DNA from: Melioribacter sp051488685
Lineage (GTDB): Bacteria; Bacteroidota; Ignavibacteria; Ignavibacteriales; Melioribacteraceae
DNA: 64,000 nucleotides
Direction: 5' to 3'
NCBI RefSeq assembly: GCF_051488685.1
Contig: NZ_JBPSEH010000012.1
Coordinates: 10,674 to 74,673 of the forward strand
Shown here in pieces: positions 8,742 through 18,691 of the stretch (positions within the stretch are counted from its first letter, which is position 1; every line of letters begins with the position of its first letter). A program made the position numbers and the translations under genes. The notes beneath the pieces are model-generated. The model was not told the origin of the DNA. It did no database searches and saw nothing but the letters and a program-made list of their open reading frames with translations.

Positions 8742-9296
8742 ATGAATAAAGATAACGATTTTGAACTGGTAAATAGATTTAAGGCAGGGGATGAAACTGC
8801 TTTCAATGAAATTGTCAGAAAGTACCAGAAAAGGATTTACTGGCATGCACGACAAATGCTGGGAGATCATCTCGATGCCGACGAAGTGACACAACAAGTG
8901 CTGATTGTGATATATGAAAAGTTAAATACTTTCAACTTTCAATCGTCGCTCTTTACGTGGATATACAGAATTGTTACTACAAGAAGTCTCAATCTTTTGA
9001 AAAGAAAAAATATAAAAAGATTTTTCTCGATAGATGACGACAACATAGATTTCGATTTAAAATCGGAGGTTGATATTGTTAAAGATGTCGACAATAAACA
9101 AAAATTGGAACGTCTTCAAAAAGTAATAAAAAAATTACCACCAAAACAAAAGCAGGTTTTTGTTATGCGCAATTTTGATGAACTTTCTTATGAAGAAATT
9201 TCACAGATAACAGGAACGAGCGTAGGTGGACTGAAAGCAACATATTTCCATGCAATAAAAAAAATAATGGAGCTGATGAACAATGAAAATAAGTGA
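8742..9296 (+). CDS. ECF-type RNA polymerase sigma factor
   Basis: A 184-aa sigma-70 family factor. Region 2 spans about residues 10-85 (FNEIVRKYQKRIYWHARQM, DADEVTQQVL, FTWIYRIVTTRSLNLL) and region 4 spans about 125-178 (LPPKQKQVFVMRNFDELSYE, then the helix-turn-helix EISQITGTSVGGLKATYFHA). Regions 3 and 1.1 are absent, as in ECF factors. Its stop overlaps the following membrane protein by 14 bases, the usual arrangement for a cognate anti-sigma factor. The regulon is unknown, but the flanking periplasmic helical proteins point to envelope stress. Confidence 0.93.
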   Translation: MNKDNDFELVNRFKAGDETAFNEIVRKYQKRIYWHARQMLGDHLDADEVTQQVLIVIYEKLNTFNFQSSLFTWIYRIVTTRSLNLLKRKNIKRFFSIDDDNIDFDLKSEVDIVKDVDNKQKLERLQKVIKKLPPKQKQVFVMRNFDELSYEEISQITGTSVGGLKATYFHAIKKIMELMNNENK

Positions 9297-9813
9297 AGAA
9301 ATATTAAGGTATTATTCGGATTTAATGACCGAAGAAGAAAAGAAATTGCTGGAGAAAAAAATATCCGATCTCCCCAGTATGAAAGAGGAGTTCGATAAAG
9401 CCGGAAAATTAATAGAACGCTTAAGGGATTGCTCCAATATTGAGGTGGACGAAAGCTATTTTATTAATCTTCTTCCCAGGGTAAGAGAAAGGCTTAATAT
9501 ACGTAAGGGGCGAGTTGTTTTCGAAAAAATTGCATATGCTCTTTCTATCTCCGTATTTGTAGCATTCACATTAATTATTTCATTTCTCAACGCCCCATTG
9601 AACACTGAAATGAACTATTCTTTAGAGCAGGAAGAAATCATAAGAAACTTGGTAACTGATTATCTAACTGTAGATAATTTTACAGATGATTATACGATAG
9701 ATATTCAAACAGTAGATGTTGAAGACAACCAGCTGGTTGATTATCTTTTGTCGGACGATAATTTGATTACAGAACTTTATATTGATACTGATTTGCTGCT
9801 TAATGAACAATGA
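9283..9813 (+). CDS. Putative anti-sigma factor, single-pass membrane protein
   Basis: A 176-aa protein overlapping the sigma gene. Residues 1-75 form a charged cytoplasmic helical segment starting SEEILRYYSDLMTEEEKKLLE, compatible with an anti-sigma domain that resembles the sigma-binding zinc-less type. One transmembrane helix follows at about 84-104 (YALSISVFVAFTLIISFL), then an acidic periplasmic tail rich in Asp and Thr. No HxxxCxxC motif is present. Assignment rests on overlap, topology and gene order. Confidence 0.65.
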   Translation: MKISEEILRYYSDLMTEEEKKLLEKKISDLPSMKEEFDKAGKLIERLRDCSNIEVDESYFINLLPRVRERLNIRKGRVVFEKIAYALSISVFVAFTLIISFLNAPLNTEMNYSLEQEEIIRNLVTDYLTVDNFTDDYTIDIQTVDVEDNQLVDYLLSDDNLITELYIDTDLLLNEQ

Positions 9814-9832
9814 TAAAACAAAAGGTGAAATC

Positions 9833-10288
9833 ATGAAAAAAATCATTATGCTTATCATACTTACAAGCTTTGCTTTATATGCACAAGACGAATGGCAACA
9901 GCGCAAAGGGTGGGAAGAGTATAAAAAATTTGATCAGTTCGAAAAAGCTAAGATCATCGAAATTCTCGATCTGAACGAGGAAGAGTCTGTCCGATTTTTT
10001 GCAAAGAGGAATGAATATAGAAATGAGGTTAGAAAACTACTGGAAAAAAGAAACGACTTGGTTCAGGATTTGGAAACTAATCTCGAAAAAAAGAATCAGG
10101 ATAAAAACTATTACAAAAAAGCTGTCGCCGAAATTAATTCTATTGATGTGAAAATCAACGAGGAAAAACAAAAATTTTACCGTAGTCTGGAAGAAATTCT
10201 TGACGCAGAAGAAATTGCCAGATTGATTGTTTTTGAATACACGTTTCGGCGAGATATGGCTCGAAAACTGATGAAGCGGGGTAGATAA
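9833..10288 (+). CDS. Exported helical protein, Spy/CpxP-like
   Basis: A 151-aa protein with signal peptide MKKIIMLIILTSFALYAQ and a mature part of long charged helices (IIEILDLNEEESVRFFAKRNEYRNEVRKLL and so on), analogous in size and build to the divergent LTxxQ protein at 8167-8625. The start at 9833 is chosen for AAAGGTGAAATC upstream and the signal peptide. It follows the anti-sigma-like gene by 19 bases and probably belongs to the same transcript, perhaps as the periplasmic sensor of that sigma system. Confidence 0.65.
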   Translation: MKKIIMLIILTSFALYAQDEWQQRKGWEEYKKFDQFEKAKIIEILDLNEEESVRFFAKRNEYRNEVRKLLEKRNDLVQDLETNLEKKNQDKNYYKKAVAEINSIDVKINEEKQKFYRSLEEILDAEEIARLIVFEYTFRRDMARKLMKRGR

Positions 10289-10358
10289 AAATTTCCAGTT
10301 CTTTTAAAATTGGGTTGCATTTTTGATAATATGAAATTATTTTTTGACCCGTTAATAT

Positions 10359-10442
10359 GCGGAAGTGGTGAAATTGGTATACACGCTACTTTGAGGGGGT
10401 AGTGCCCGTTAGGGCGTGCGGGTTCGAGTCCCGCCTTCCGCA
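10359..10442 (+). tRNA. tRNA-Leu (anticodon GAG)
   Basis: Acceptor GCGGAAG pairs with CTTCCGC, discriminator A at 10442, CCA not encoded. The D-arm is GTG/CAC, the anticodon stem CTACT/GGTAG encloses loop TTGAGGG with anticodon GAG, a long variable arm TGCCCGTTAGGGCG marks a class II tRNA, and the T-arm is GCGGG-TTCGAGT-CCCGC. The long variable arm and anticodon agree on leucine (CUU/CUC codons). Confidence 0.97.
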
Positions 10443-10476
10443 CAAGCTCTTTTTATAATAAGATGAGGATGACATC

Positions 10477-11235
10477 ATGAAAAAAACCCGCTCTTTTGTT
10501 TTGTCACTGGCATTAGTTTTAATTGCTTTTTCACTTTATGCTCAGGAGATGCCAAAGGAAGCAGCTAAGGCTTACAACGAAGGAAATCAATTTCTTAAAG
10601 CCGGCAATTACGAAAATGCTATAAAAAAATACCATGAAGCTCTTCAATTCTCTAAAGATTACAGAATATTCTATCAGTTAGGAGTTGCTTATAAAAAACA
10701 AAATAAATTATCCGAAGCAGAAGAGGCATTCAAAAATTCCATCAAAAGTAATTCCGAATTCAATCTCGCTTATAACGGATTAGGCGGTACATATTTTCTC
10801 GAAGGAAAATATCAGGAAGCCGTCGAAGCATTCAAAAAGTTTGCAGAACTTACAAATAAAAAATCTCTTAAGGATCAGGCTAATGAAAATATTGCAAGAG
10901 CATATGTAAAATTAGCCGAAACATCCAAAAAAGACGGTAATTATCAGAAAGCTATCGAGCAGCTTCGAGAAGCAATTAAGTTTAATGAATTCGATGCTGC
11001 TTACGTATTACTGGCTAATACATTATACGAAAACGGTGATTACGACGAGGCAATCAAAGCTGCCGATAAAGTAATTTCAATGAATTCCAAACTCAAAGGC
11101 GCAGCTTATTACTACAAAGGTCTTGCCTTAAAACAAAAGCAGGATACAGAAAAAGCTAAAGAATATTTTGAACTAGCTAAAAAAGACCCGCAATACAAAA
11201 AACTCGCCGAATACGAATTGAAGTTCCTGAGATAA
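10477..11235 (+). CDS. Exported TPR-repeat protein
   Basis: A 252-aa protein with signal peptide (MKKTRSFVLSLALVLIAFSL, cleaved after AQ) and about six tetratricopeptide repeats, visible as AAKAYNEGNQFLKAGNYENA, YQLGVAYKKQNKLSEAEEAF, YNGLGGTYFLEGKYQEAVEAF and YVLLANTLYENGDYDEAIKAA. TPR proteins of this kind act as periplasmic protein-interaction scaffolds. Specific partners are unknown. It lies directly after tRNA-Leu and is followed by its own terminator, so it is probably monocistronic. Confidence 0.85.
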   Translation: MKKTRSFVLSLALVLIAFSLYAQEMPKEAAKAYNEGNQFLKAGNYENAIKKYHEALQFSKDYRIFYQLGVAYKKQNKLSEAEEAFKNSIKSNSEFNLAYNGLGGTYFLEGKYQEAVEAFKKFAELTNKKSLKDQANENIARAYVKLAETSKKDGNYQKAIEQLREAIKFNEFDAAYVLLANTLYENGDYDEAIKAADKVISMNSKLKGAAYYYKGLALKQKQDTEKAKEYFELAKKDPQYKKLAEYELKFLR

Positions 11236-11254
11236 TTGAAAATAAACTAATAAA

Positions 11255-11287
11255 AAGTCGGCTCCTTGAGCCGGCTTTTTTTTATTT
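11255..11287 (+). terminator. Intrinsic terminator after the TPR gene
   Basis: GTCGGCTC and GAGCCGGC form a short GC-rich stem around a CTT loop at about 11257-11275 (one G-T/U type imperfection), followed by nine T residues. Confidence 0.85.
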
Positions 11288-11418
11288 AAATCAGGAACGT
11301 AGCTAACAGGAGTTTGTATAAGAAACTAAATTATAAGCATATTATCATTATTTTTTATACAATTGTGATTAATTTTCTCGAGGCATATTTAATAGTTCTT
11401 ATAAAAAGTTCGGATTAA

Positions 11419-14391
11419 ATGAAACAAAAAATAATATTATTATCTTTATTGACGTTTTGCCTCGCAACTGTTAAGGCACAGTCGTTAGAAGAAATTCTTG
11501 ATAGAGCAACAGAGCTTTACAATCAAAAAAATTATTCCGACTCATATCGCTACTACTCATTAATCATCCATTCTGAAGGAGCAAACGACAGATTAAAAGC
11601 GGTAGCTTTATACTATGCTGGAGAAAGTTTAATAAAAACATCTGATTACGCGGCGGCTGCAACTCAATTTGAAACTCTTATTTCCGATTACCCATTCTCA
11701 AATTATCATGAACTCTCACTTCTACGTCTTGGTGAAATCTACTATCATACTGGAGCCTATCGAAAATGCAGGGAACGACTTTTTTATTTCATCGAAAAGT
11801 ATCCTGAAAGCAGTCATAAGGGTACAGCCTATTTCTGGCTTGGCGAATCATATGCTGCAGAAAATAAATTCTATGAAGCAGTAGAGCACTTCAACTTAAG
11901 CATATCGAATGCCCAGACAAACAAACATCTCGTGAATGCCATCTATTCGTTGGGCACAGTCTACGAAAAATTGGGCGATTATCAGGAAGCCATTTCCAAT
12001 TACGACGAACTATTGTCGTACTACAATAATAGCGAACTGGCTCCACTGGCACAATTACGTATCGGTATCTGTTATTTTAAGATAGGCGATTATTCCACCG
12101 CCACTCTCGAATTGACTAATCCTCTCCTCGGTAATTTAAGCGACCAATTGAAAGTTGAAAAAGATTATTATCTCTCCAATGCTTTTATGAGATTGGGTGA
12201 ATACGATAAAGCAGAAAAAATAATGTCGAGCTTAATTGCTACTGATATTTCGGAAGAGACAAAACGAAAAATTTTTTATAACATCGGATGGATAAAATTT
12301 CAAACCAAAGACTATAAAGGCGCCTATGAGATATTCAACAATTTAAATAAAACAGGCAATGATACAATTTCCGTTTTTTCCTTGTTCTGGAGTGCCGAAT
12401 CTAAAAGATATATGAACGACAGGGAATCAGCCGAACAGCTCTATCGAGAGTTTATTGAAAATTATCCGAATCATCCTCTGGCTTCAAAAGTAAATTTGAG
12501 TAAAGGAGCTTTATTATTTGAATTCGCAACACAAAAAGATGCCGAATCGGTATTAATAAATGCGGCAGCGTCAAACGACATCGAAACTAAAAGCCGCGCG
12601 CTAACTATGCTCGGCGAACTTAAGTTGAATGAAAAAAAATATAACGATGCAAGAAATTATTTCAGCGAGACATTGAGAATTAACAATAACCACAACGATT
12701 CATATAAACGCGCTAAACTGGGAAAAGGCATTTCTGAATTTTATTTAAATAAATACCGCGAAGCCCTTGACGACATCATTTTTTTGTATAATAAATTTAG
12801 AGATTTCGAGAAGGACAAAGTAAACTTTTACATAGCCGAAATTTATATGTCTCTGGGTGATTACGAACAAGCTATCAAACATTATAATCTTGTATCAAGC
12901 GACGATCCATTGTTACATAAGCAAGTAATGATAGGTAAAGCCTACGCTTATTTCAACAAAAAGGATTTTCCCAATTCTGTCTATTATTTTAATAACTATT
13001 TAAAAAGATACGGCAACGAAAAAATAAGCAGAGAAGTTAAACTGAGACTGGCCGATAGCTATTTCGGTATGAAGAATTTTACAAAAGCCAGTGAGATATA
13101 CGAGGACTTATTCAAAAAAGAAAATGTCATTACTAATGCTCAAAATTATTATCAATATTGCCAGGCACTCTATAAGGCGGGCAAAACAGCTCAAGCTATA
13201 ATCGAATTTTCCAACCTGCAAAAATTATTTCCACATTCAAATTATAACGACGACGCTCAATATGTTATCGGATGGATTTATTTCCAGCAGAACCAGTACG
13301 ACTGGGCAATCGATAATTATTTGAGGCTTATTAAGGAATATCCAAACTCAACACTGATCCCGATTGCTTATTATTCAATAGGCGACTCGTACTACAATAT
13401 GGGGCAGTATGACTCGGCACTGGTTTATTATGGCAAAGTACTCAACAAGTACCCCAATACGTCATACATAATCGACGCAGTCAATGGCATACAATATGCT
13501 TACATCGCCAAAAACGAAATAGAAAAAGCCATAAAAGTAATTGATGATTTTATAAAACAATACCCGGATCAAAAATATAGCGACCAGTTTTATTTGAAGA
13601 AGGGTGATATTTATTACAGCATAGGCGATTACAACAAAGCCATTAATGCATACTACGACTTTATAAATAAATACCAGAAGAGCAACATTTTAAAAAACGC
13701 ATATTACTGGCTGGGTAAAAGCGCTGTTAATACAAAAAATGATACACTCGCCATAGACGCTTTCAACCAGGTGCTTAACTTATCTCTGACATCGGACATT
13801 TCAATCTCGGCAGCTTTAGAATTGTCGAACCTTTATTCAACACGGAATCAATTCAATAAAGCTATTGAAGTGTTGAACAAAGTAATTACTAATGCTGGCG
13901 AATCGAAAAGAATGCCCGAATTGCTTTTTACTCTAGCATTAATCGAAGCAAAGAGCAATTCTCTGGATAAAGCGTACCAGACATTTGAGAAGGTGATAAA
14001 TTATTATGATGGTACGCTCTTTGCTGACAAAGCTAAAGTAGAAGTGGCAAAGCTGGAACTGAAACAAAAAAGATATGCAAACGCAATACCTTTATTAAAG
14101 GAGGTTGCGGAAAAACGATTAGACGATATTGGGGCTGAAGCTCAATATCAGCTGGGATTAGCTTATATGGAGCAAGGAGAGTTTAATGAGGCAATAACTG
14201 CTTTTGTTCGCATCAGGTCTGTGTTTGCTGCTTATGACGAGTGGTTTACAAAGTCTTTGCTCCGACTTGGGGACTGCTATCTCAAATTAAACGATAAAAA
14301 ATTAGCCAGAGAAATGTACAGAGCGGTTTTAAGAAGACACAACTCCGGAGATTATGCGGACGAAGCAAATAAAAAATTGAAGCTGCTATGA
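11419..14391 (+). CDS. Giant exported TPR protein (BamD/YbgF-like repeats)
   Basis: A 990-aa protein: signal peptide MKQKIILLSLLTFCLATVKAQ, then more than twenty tetratricopeptide units to the C-terminus, many with the BamD/YbgF-type spacing (AYYWLGKSAVNTKNDTLAIDAF, FLKKGDIYYSIGDYNKAINAY). There is no other recognisable domain. It overlaps the start of the beta-barrel gene by four bases (ATGA) and heads a co-oriented series ending in ExbB/ExbD/TonB homologues. A role as periplasmic scaffold of an outer-membrane complex is inferred from that context. Confidence 0.85.
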   Translation: MKQKIILLSLLTFCLATVKAQSLEEILDRATELYNQKNYSDSYRYYSLIIHSEGANDRLKAVALYYAGESLIKTSDYAAAATQFETLISDYPFSNYHELSLLRLGEIYYHTGAYRKCRERLFYFIEKYPESSHKGTAYFWLGESYAAENKFYEAVEHFNLSISNAQTNKHLVNAIYSLGTVYEKLGDYQEAISNYDELLSYYNNSELAPLAQLRIGICYFKIGDYSTATLELTNPLLGNLSDQLKVEKDYYLSNAFMRLGEYDKAEKIMSSLIATDISEETKRKIFYNIGWIKFQTKDYKGAYEIFNNLNKTGNDTISVFSLFWSAESKRYMNDRESAEQLYREFIENYPNHPLASKVNLSKGALLFEFATQKDAESVLINAAASNDIETKSRALTMLGELKLNEKKYNDARNYFSETLRINNNHNDSYKRAKLGKGISEFYLNKYREALDDIIFLYNKFRDFEKDKVNFYIAEIYMSLGDYEQAIKHYNLVSSDDPLLHKQVMIGKAYAYFNKKDFPNSVYYFNNYLKRYGNEKISREVKLRLADSYFGMKNFTKASEIYEDLFKKENVITNAQNYYQYCQALYKAGKTAQAIIEFSNLQKLFPHSNYNDDAQYVIGWIYFQQNQYDWAIDNYLRLIKEYPNSTLIPIAYYSIGDSYYNMGQYDSALVYYGKVLNKYPNTSYIIDAVNGIQYAYIAKNEIEKAIKVIDDFIKQYPDQKYSDQFYLKKGDIYYSIGDYNKAINAYYDFINKYQKSNILKNAYYWLGKSAVNTKNDTLAIDAFNQVLNLSLTSDISISAALELSNLYSTRNQFNKAIEVLNKVITNAGESKRMPELLFTLALIEAKSNSLDKAYQTFEKVINYYDGTLFADKAKVEVAKLELKQKRYANAIPLLKEVAEKRLDDIGAEAQYQLGLAYMEQGEFNEAITAFVRIRSVFAAYDEWFTKSLLRLGDCYLKLNDKKLAREMYRAVLRRHNSGDYADEANKKLKLL

Positions 14392-15968
14392 AACGTATTA
14401 TTTTCTTATTATTTGTTATATCGACTTTTTTAATGGCTCAGGAAGAGCAAAAGAGTATCGAATTGCCAGACTTTGTAATTACCGGAAGTCAATCAATTCA
14501 AATACCAAAAGCTGAAAAAGCCAAACCGGAATTAATTCCAATTATCACTAAAGATTTTCTATTGCCTAATTATTCACCCGAATTTATACCCGTACTTATT
14601 GAAACCGTTCCTGTTAAAAAAGTACCCCAAATAAACACCAATAATTATTATATCGGAAGATTGAAAGTAGGTCTGGGTTTGTATACTTATCCAACCGGTG
14701 AATTGAATTTGTCGGCTCCTTTTGACAATTATTTGTTTGGACTCGACGTGTGGGGTAAAAATATCAAAGAATATACTGATTATGCATATTACAATACTTC
14801 CGGCATCTCTCTGAAAAATGATTTCTTCGTGAGTCCGAATTCCGAATTTTTACCAGGAACATCTCTCAGACTCGGTGGATTATATGAACGATTTTCGTAT
14901 AAATATTTCGGAGCCGTTACGCCAGATTCTTTAAGCAAAAACGATTTAATAAAATTCGACTTGAGCATTAAAAACAAATTTATTCGAAATATTAATTTCG
15001 ACTTTGATTTTAATGGTCAACAATTCAGACATAACAATTACGACCTGAACGAAAAGTTATTTTCTGGCAAAGCTGAAATGTCTGTTAACTTTTCCCTTTT
15101 TTCTTTAGGTGGTAGTGCCGTTCTAAAGAGACAACTGGCAGACCATACAAATCTAAATTATCGCGAAAATTTTTATTCCTTTACAGGTTTTATAAAATTA
15201 TATTCTCTTTCCAACCTGATTTTAACAGGAGGAATTACATACACATCCGATAAAGATAATTCTGTACTCTATCCGTTTGTGATTTTGAATTACAAACTGA
15301 ATGAAAGAATGTCAGCATTTGCCGAATATAAACCGCAAGCCGAATTTATTGATCTTCACTCCCTTTATAAACAGAATCCGTATTTAAAGAATATCTCAAC
15401 CAATAATATCTTTCTTGACAACAAGTTTGCATTTAAGGCCGGACTCAATTATGGGATCGAGAATATTTTTACGGCGGGTCTTTGGACGGAATTTAAGTCG
15501 TCAGATAATTTCTATTACTTTCTCGATAGAACGCAAACTGGCTTTTATGATCTTATAACCGAGAACGACGTTAATACTTTTTCAGGAGGAGCCGAATTTA
15601 TCTTAAATTCCAGGCTCCCTGGATATATCAATCTTAAAGTGGGTTACTATAAAATTACCAATTCAGCCGATATGGAAATTCCATTCCAGCCAAAGCTAAA
15701 ATTAAGCGCCACATACATCAAAGAAATTATCGGCAATTTAAATATTTTTCTGTCATATCTATTTATGAAGGGAGCTTTTACTGATATTGACAATAATAAT
15801 ATTCTTCCCGATTATCATAATTTGTCAATTAAGATAGATTACGAATTGTTTGATAATTTATATCTCTGGATCGATTTTCAAAACATCCTGAATAAAAGTA
15901 ATTTTGTGTATCCGAATTATCGTGAAAAGCCGTTTGATTTGATCGGGGGTGCAACTTATAGATGGTAA
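14388..15968 (+). CDS. Outer-membrane beta-barrel protein, TonB-dependent-receptor-like
   Basis: A 526-aa protein with signal peptide MKRIIFLLFVISTFLMAQ and, directly after it, IELPDFVITG, which resembles a TonB box or the start of a carboxypeptidase-less TonB receptor. The rest is rich in alternating aromatic/polar strands (for example FSLFSLGGSAVLKRQL, LYLWIDFQNILNKSNF) and ends GGATYRW, the terminal aromatic expected of barrels. No plug domain can be seen. It is shorter than typical receptors (600-900 aa). The substrate is unknown. Encoded between the giant TPR protein and an HU-like/SPOR protein. Confidence 0.7.
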   Translation: MKRIIFLLFVISTFLMAQEEQKSIELPDFVITGSQSIQIPKAEKAKPELIPIITKDFLLPNYSPEFIPVLIETVPVKKVPQINTNNYYIGRLKVGLGLYTYPTGELNLSAPFDNYLFGLDVWGKNIKEYTDYAYYNTSGISLKNDFFVSPNSEFLPGTSLRLGGLYERFSYKYFGAVTPDSLSKNDLIKFDLSIKNKFIRNINFDFDFNGQQFRHNNYDLNEKLFSGKAEMSVNFSLFSLGGSAVLKRQLADHTNLNYRENFYSFTGFIKLYSLSNLILTGGITYTSDKDNSVLYPFVILNYKLNERMSAFAEYKPQAEFIDLHSLYKQNPYLKNISTNNIFLDNKFAFKAGLNYGIENIFTAGLWTEFKSSDNFYYFLDRTQTGFYDLITENDVNTFSGGAEFILNSRLPGYINLKVGYYKITNSADMEIPFQPKLKLSATYIKEIIGNLNIFLSYLFMKGAFTDIDNNNILPDYHNLSIKIDYELFDNLYLWIDFQNILNKSNFVYPNYREKPFDLIGGATYRW

Positions 15969-15981
15969 GAACGAATTTATT

Positions 15982-18015
15982 ATGACAATTGACGAACTGA
16001 AAAAGAAAATATCTACTTTGCTTGGTGTTTCCTCGAGTGAAAGAGAACTTGCTTTTACGATTTTTATCAAGAAACTTGGTGAGCAGCTTGCACCCGGATT
16101 AACCATTAAAATACCCGGTTTGGGATTCTTCCAGCTGAAGAATAACGAAACGGTCGATAAATTTGAGGAAATTCTATTTTCCCCATTGAGAGAAAGTATT
16201 TCAGATAAAGTTATATTTCTTTCTATCGATATCCCTATGGATTTTTACGATGAATCAAACGAGGATACGGAAACGTTTAGCATTGGTGTAGGCAAGCCAA
16301 TAATCCCAATTGGTGAAGATGCGGGGCAGGATGCCGATGCTTCATATATCGTATTCAAAAAATTAATAGGAGAGCGCATCAACGATCTCCTATCTGAATC
16401 GGAACGTATACCTGATATAAATATTTGGGATGAATATTACAAAAGTGAAATATCTGGAACAAATAGCGATATCAAAACTGAATTATCGGAACTTACTGCC
16501 GACCTTAATTTTGATGAAGAACATTTTACACAAGAAGTAGTTAATAACATTATCGATTATAAAGATAAGGATACAAACCCCGAAAATTTTGAAGATAGCG
16601 ATTTAACACCGAGCAAATTACTGGAAGACTATGATTCATTTAACGTTTCAGAAAATAATATTTCGACTGAAACCGACGATGAAAAAGAAGATGCGTTCGG
16701 TCTGGAATATCTGCTCGAAAATCTAAGTACTGAAATACCTGAAGGAAATATTGAACCAGAAAGCGAGTCGCAACTAAATGGAAAGGACAAAATTGATGAT
16801 ACTACCAAAAACTTAGAAGAATTGATTGAGGGCGAAAAAAAACAGATTGATGATAATATAGAACTGGAGAAAATAGTTGGTAATCAGCTGGAAGAAGAGG
16901 ATGAGGGAATAAATCCAGAGGATGAGAAAGAAAAACAGGAAGAGGACAACGAAGAGCAAGAATCGAAAGATGAATTAGAAATTGAGTCGACGGAAAATGA
17001 CGAGAAAGATTCTACGACCGAAATTGAAATTGAATTGGGTAAACATCGTTATAAAAATCTGGAAGAACGAATTGAAATTGAAAACACTGAGGAGATACTT
17101 GATGTAGAGGTCGATGAAGAAGAGGAAGAATTTCTTGGGCTTAGAAAAAGAATTCAGGAAAATACAGAATGGAACTGGGGAGATGAGCTAAGAGACGAAT
17201 TGGAAAATTACGACGACTCTAAATTTGATGAAGAAATGGAAGATGTTAAGGAGGAAGATATCCTGAAATCGACTCGGCCAGTTTCTGAAGATCTGTTTAA
17301 AAAACTCGAAACAACAATTAAAGAGGAACTGCAGGAAGCAAAAGTTTCTACAAAGTATGAATTCATTGAGCAAAAAGAAGAAAGTTACAAAAGCACTCCA
17401 GCTAAGGATACGTATGATCACGAACAGGAAATTGAGGATGAAGAGAAACATGGATATTTTAAATATGGAATACTTGGTTTGTTTATTTTGGTAATGTTTG
17501 TCGGTGTAGTTTATTTATTTTTTCAAGGTAACAAGGAATCAAATCTGGAAACTCCTGTCGAACAACAGAGTGCTTCGATTACGCAAAATCAGGATAAAAA
17601 TGAAATTGCATCGCTTGAAAAAGAACAGAACGAAAATATAAGCGATGAAAATCTGTCTGTAGTTGAGGACGATTTTCCGCGGGTTGCTAAACTGGAAGAT
17701 AAATTAAACAAAAAAACAAGTACCCCAACAAGCCAGACTGTAGATGATGATGCTTTATATATAAGTCCTGAAAATGATATCCATGTATATAAAACTATTT
17801 TCTCGGATGGAGCAAAATATTATGTTCAGACCTCTTCCTGGAGGAACGAATCTAAAGCAATAGACGAAGTAGGAAATTGGAAGCGCAAAGGATATAGTTC
17901 CTTTATTATGAAAGTAAATATTCCAGAAAAGGGAGGGTTATGGTTTCGGGTGCGAGTCGGCCCTTTTAATAGTGAAGCCGAAGCGCGTAAATTTTACGAG
18001 CAAAATTTTCAATAA
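15982..18015 (+). CDS. HU-like N-domain, acidic linker, one TM helix and C-terminal SPOR domain
   Basis: A 677-aa protein. Residues 1-60 resemble an HU/IHF-type fold (TIDELKKKISTLLGVSSSERE, then LTIKIPGLGFFQLK). A second small folded part reaches about 120; residues 130-480 are a very acidic Glu/Asp linker. One TM helix lies at about 495-515 (GILGLFILVMFVGVVYLF) and the last 65 residues form a SPOR domain (YYVQTSSWRNESKAIDEV to VRVGPFNSEAEARKFYEQNF), which binds denuded peptidoglycan. Similar HU-CCDC81/SPOR fusions occur in Bacteroidota. The ATG at 15982 is used; the earlier in-frame ATG lies inside the barrel gene. Confidence 0.8.
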   Translation: MTIDELKKKISTLLGVSSSERELAFTIFIKKLGEQLAPGLTIKIPGLGFFQLKNNETVDKFEEILFSPLRESISDKVIFLSIDIPMDFYDESNEDTETFSIGVGKPIIPIGEDAGQDADASYIVFKKLIGERINDLLSESERIPDINIWDEYYKSEISGTNSDIKTELSELTADLNFDEEHFTQEVVNNIIDYKDKDTNPENFEDSDLTPSKLLEDYDSFNVSENNISTETDDEKEDAFGLEYLLENLSTEIPEGNIEPESESQLNGKDKIDDTTKNLEELIEGEKKQIDDNIELEKIVGNQLEEEDEGINPEDEKEKQEEDNEEQESKDELEIESTENDEKDSTTEIEIELGKHRYKNLEERIEIENTEEILDVEVDEEEEEFLGLRKRIQENTEWNWGDELRDELENYDDSKFDEEMEDVKEEDILKSTRPVSEDLFKKLETTIKEELQEAKVSTKYEFIEQKEESYKSTPAKDTYDHEQEIEDEEKHGYFKYGILGLFILVMFVGVVYLFFQGNKESNLETPVEQQSASITQNQDKNEIASLEKEQNENISDENLSVVEDDFPRVAKLEDKLNKKTSTPTSQTVDDDALYISPENDIHVYKTIFSDGAKYYVQTSSWRNESKAIDEVGNWKRKGYSSFIMKVNIPEKGGLWFRVRVGPFNSEAEARKFYEQNFQ

Positions 18016-18032
18016 TATAACGGAAGGAAATT

Positions 18033-18683
18033 ATGGATTTACTCTCAATTTTTCTAAAAGGTGGCTGGGTAATGTATTTAATCCTAGCTTGCTCGTTGAT
18101 TGCAGTTGCAATTATAATTGAAAAATTTATCGTCCTAAAAAAAGCTAAAGTAAATGTCCCGGCATTCTTGGTTAAAATAAGGACGATGTTAAAAAAGAAA
18201 GATATAGAAGGTGCAATAGCAATTTGTATTGCGGAAAGAACTCCGGTGTCGAATATCGTCAAAAAAGGATTAAAAAAGTACAGACACGGTCATCAACGTG
18301 TTGTCGAAGCAATCGAAAGCGCTGGAAGGCAGGAGATAGCTAAACTTGAAAAAGGATTACCGATATTGGCGTCGATATCGGGCATTGCGCCTTTACTCGG
18401 ATTTTTGGGTACGGTTACCGGTATGATTACAGCATTTATGAAGATTCAGGAATTGCAGGGTTCAGCTAATCCTGCCGACCTTGCAGGCGGTATCTGGGAA
18501 GCGTTAATCACAACAGCTTTTGGTCTTATTGTGGGCATTCCGGCACTCGCTTTTTATAACTATTTCGTAAGCGCTATTAGCAAATTAGTTATGGACATTG
18601 AACTCGTTACTACTGACGTCATCGATATTCTCGAAGATACTGGAAAAGGAATTGTTGATGACGACGAAGAAATTAATCTCTGA
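18033..18683 (+). CDS. MotA/TolQ/ExbB proton-channel family protein
   Basis: A 216-aa inner-membrane protein with three TM segments: about 8-33 (GGWVMYLILACSLIAVAIII), 111-133 (PILASISGIAPLLGFLGTV) and 152-178 (GIWEALITTAFGLIVGIPAL). The motif LLGFLGTVTGMI and the Thr/Ala pattern of the third helix are diagnostic for ExbB/TolQ pentamers that conduct protons. With the ExbD-like and TonB-like genes downstream it can energise outer-membrane transport or envelope constriction. Confidence 0.93.
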   Translation: MDLLSIFLKGGWVMYLILACSLIAVAIIIEKFIVLKKAKVNVPAFLVKIRTMLKKKDIEGAIAICIAERTPVSNIVKKGLKKYRHGHQRVVEAIESAGRQEIAKLEKGLPILASISGIAPLLGFLGTVTGMITAFMKIQELQGSANPADLAGGIWEALITTAFGLIVGIPALAFYNYFVSAISKLVMDIELVTTDVIDILEDTGKGIVDDDEEINL

Positions 18684-18691
18684 GGCTAACC

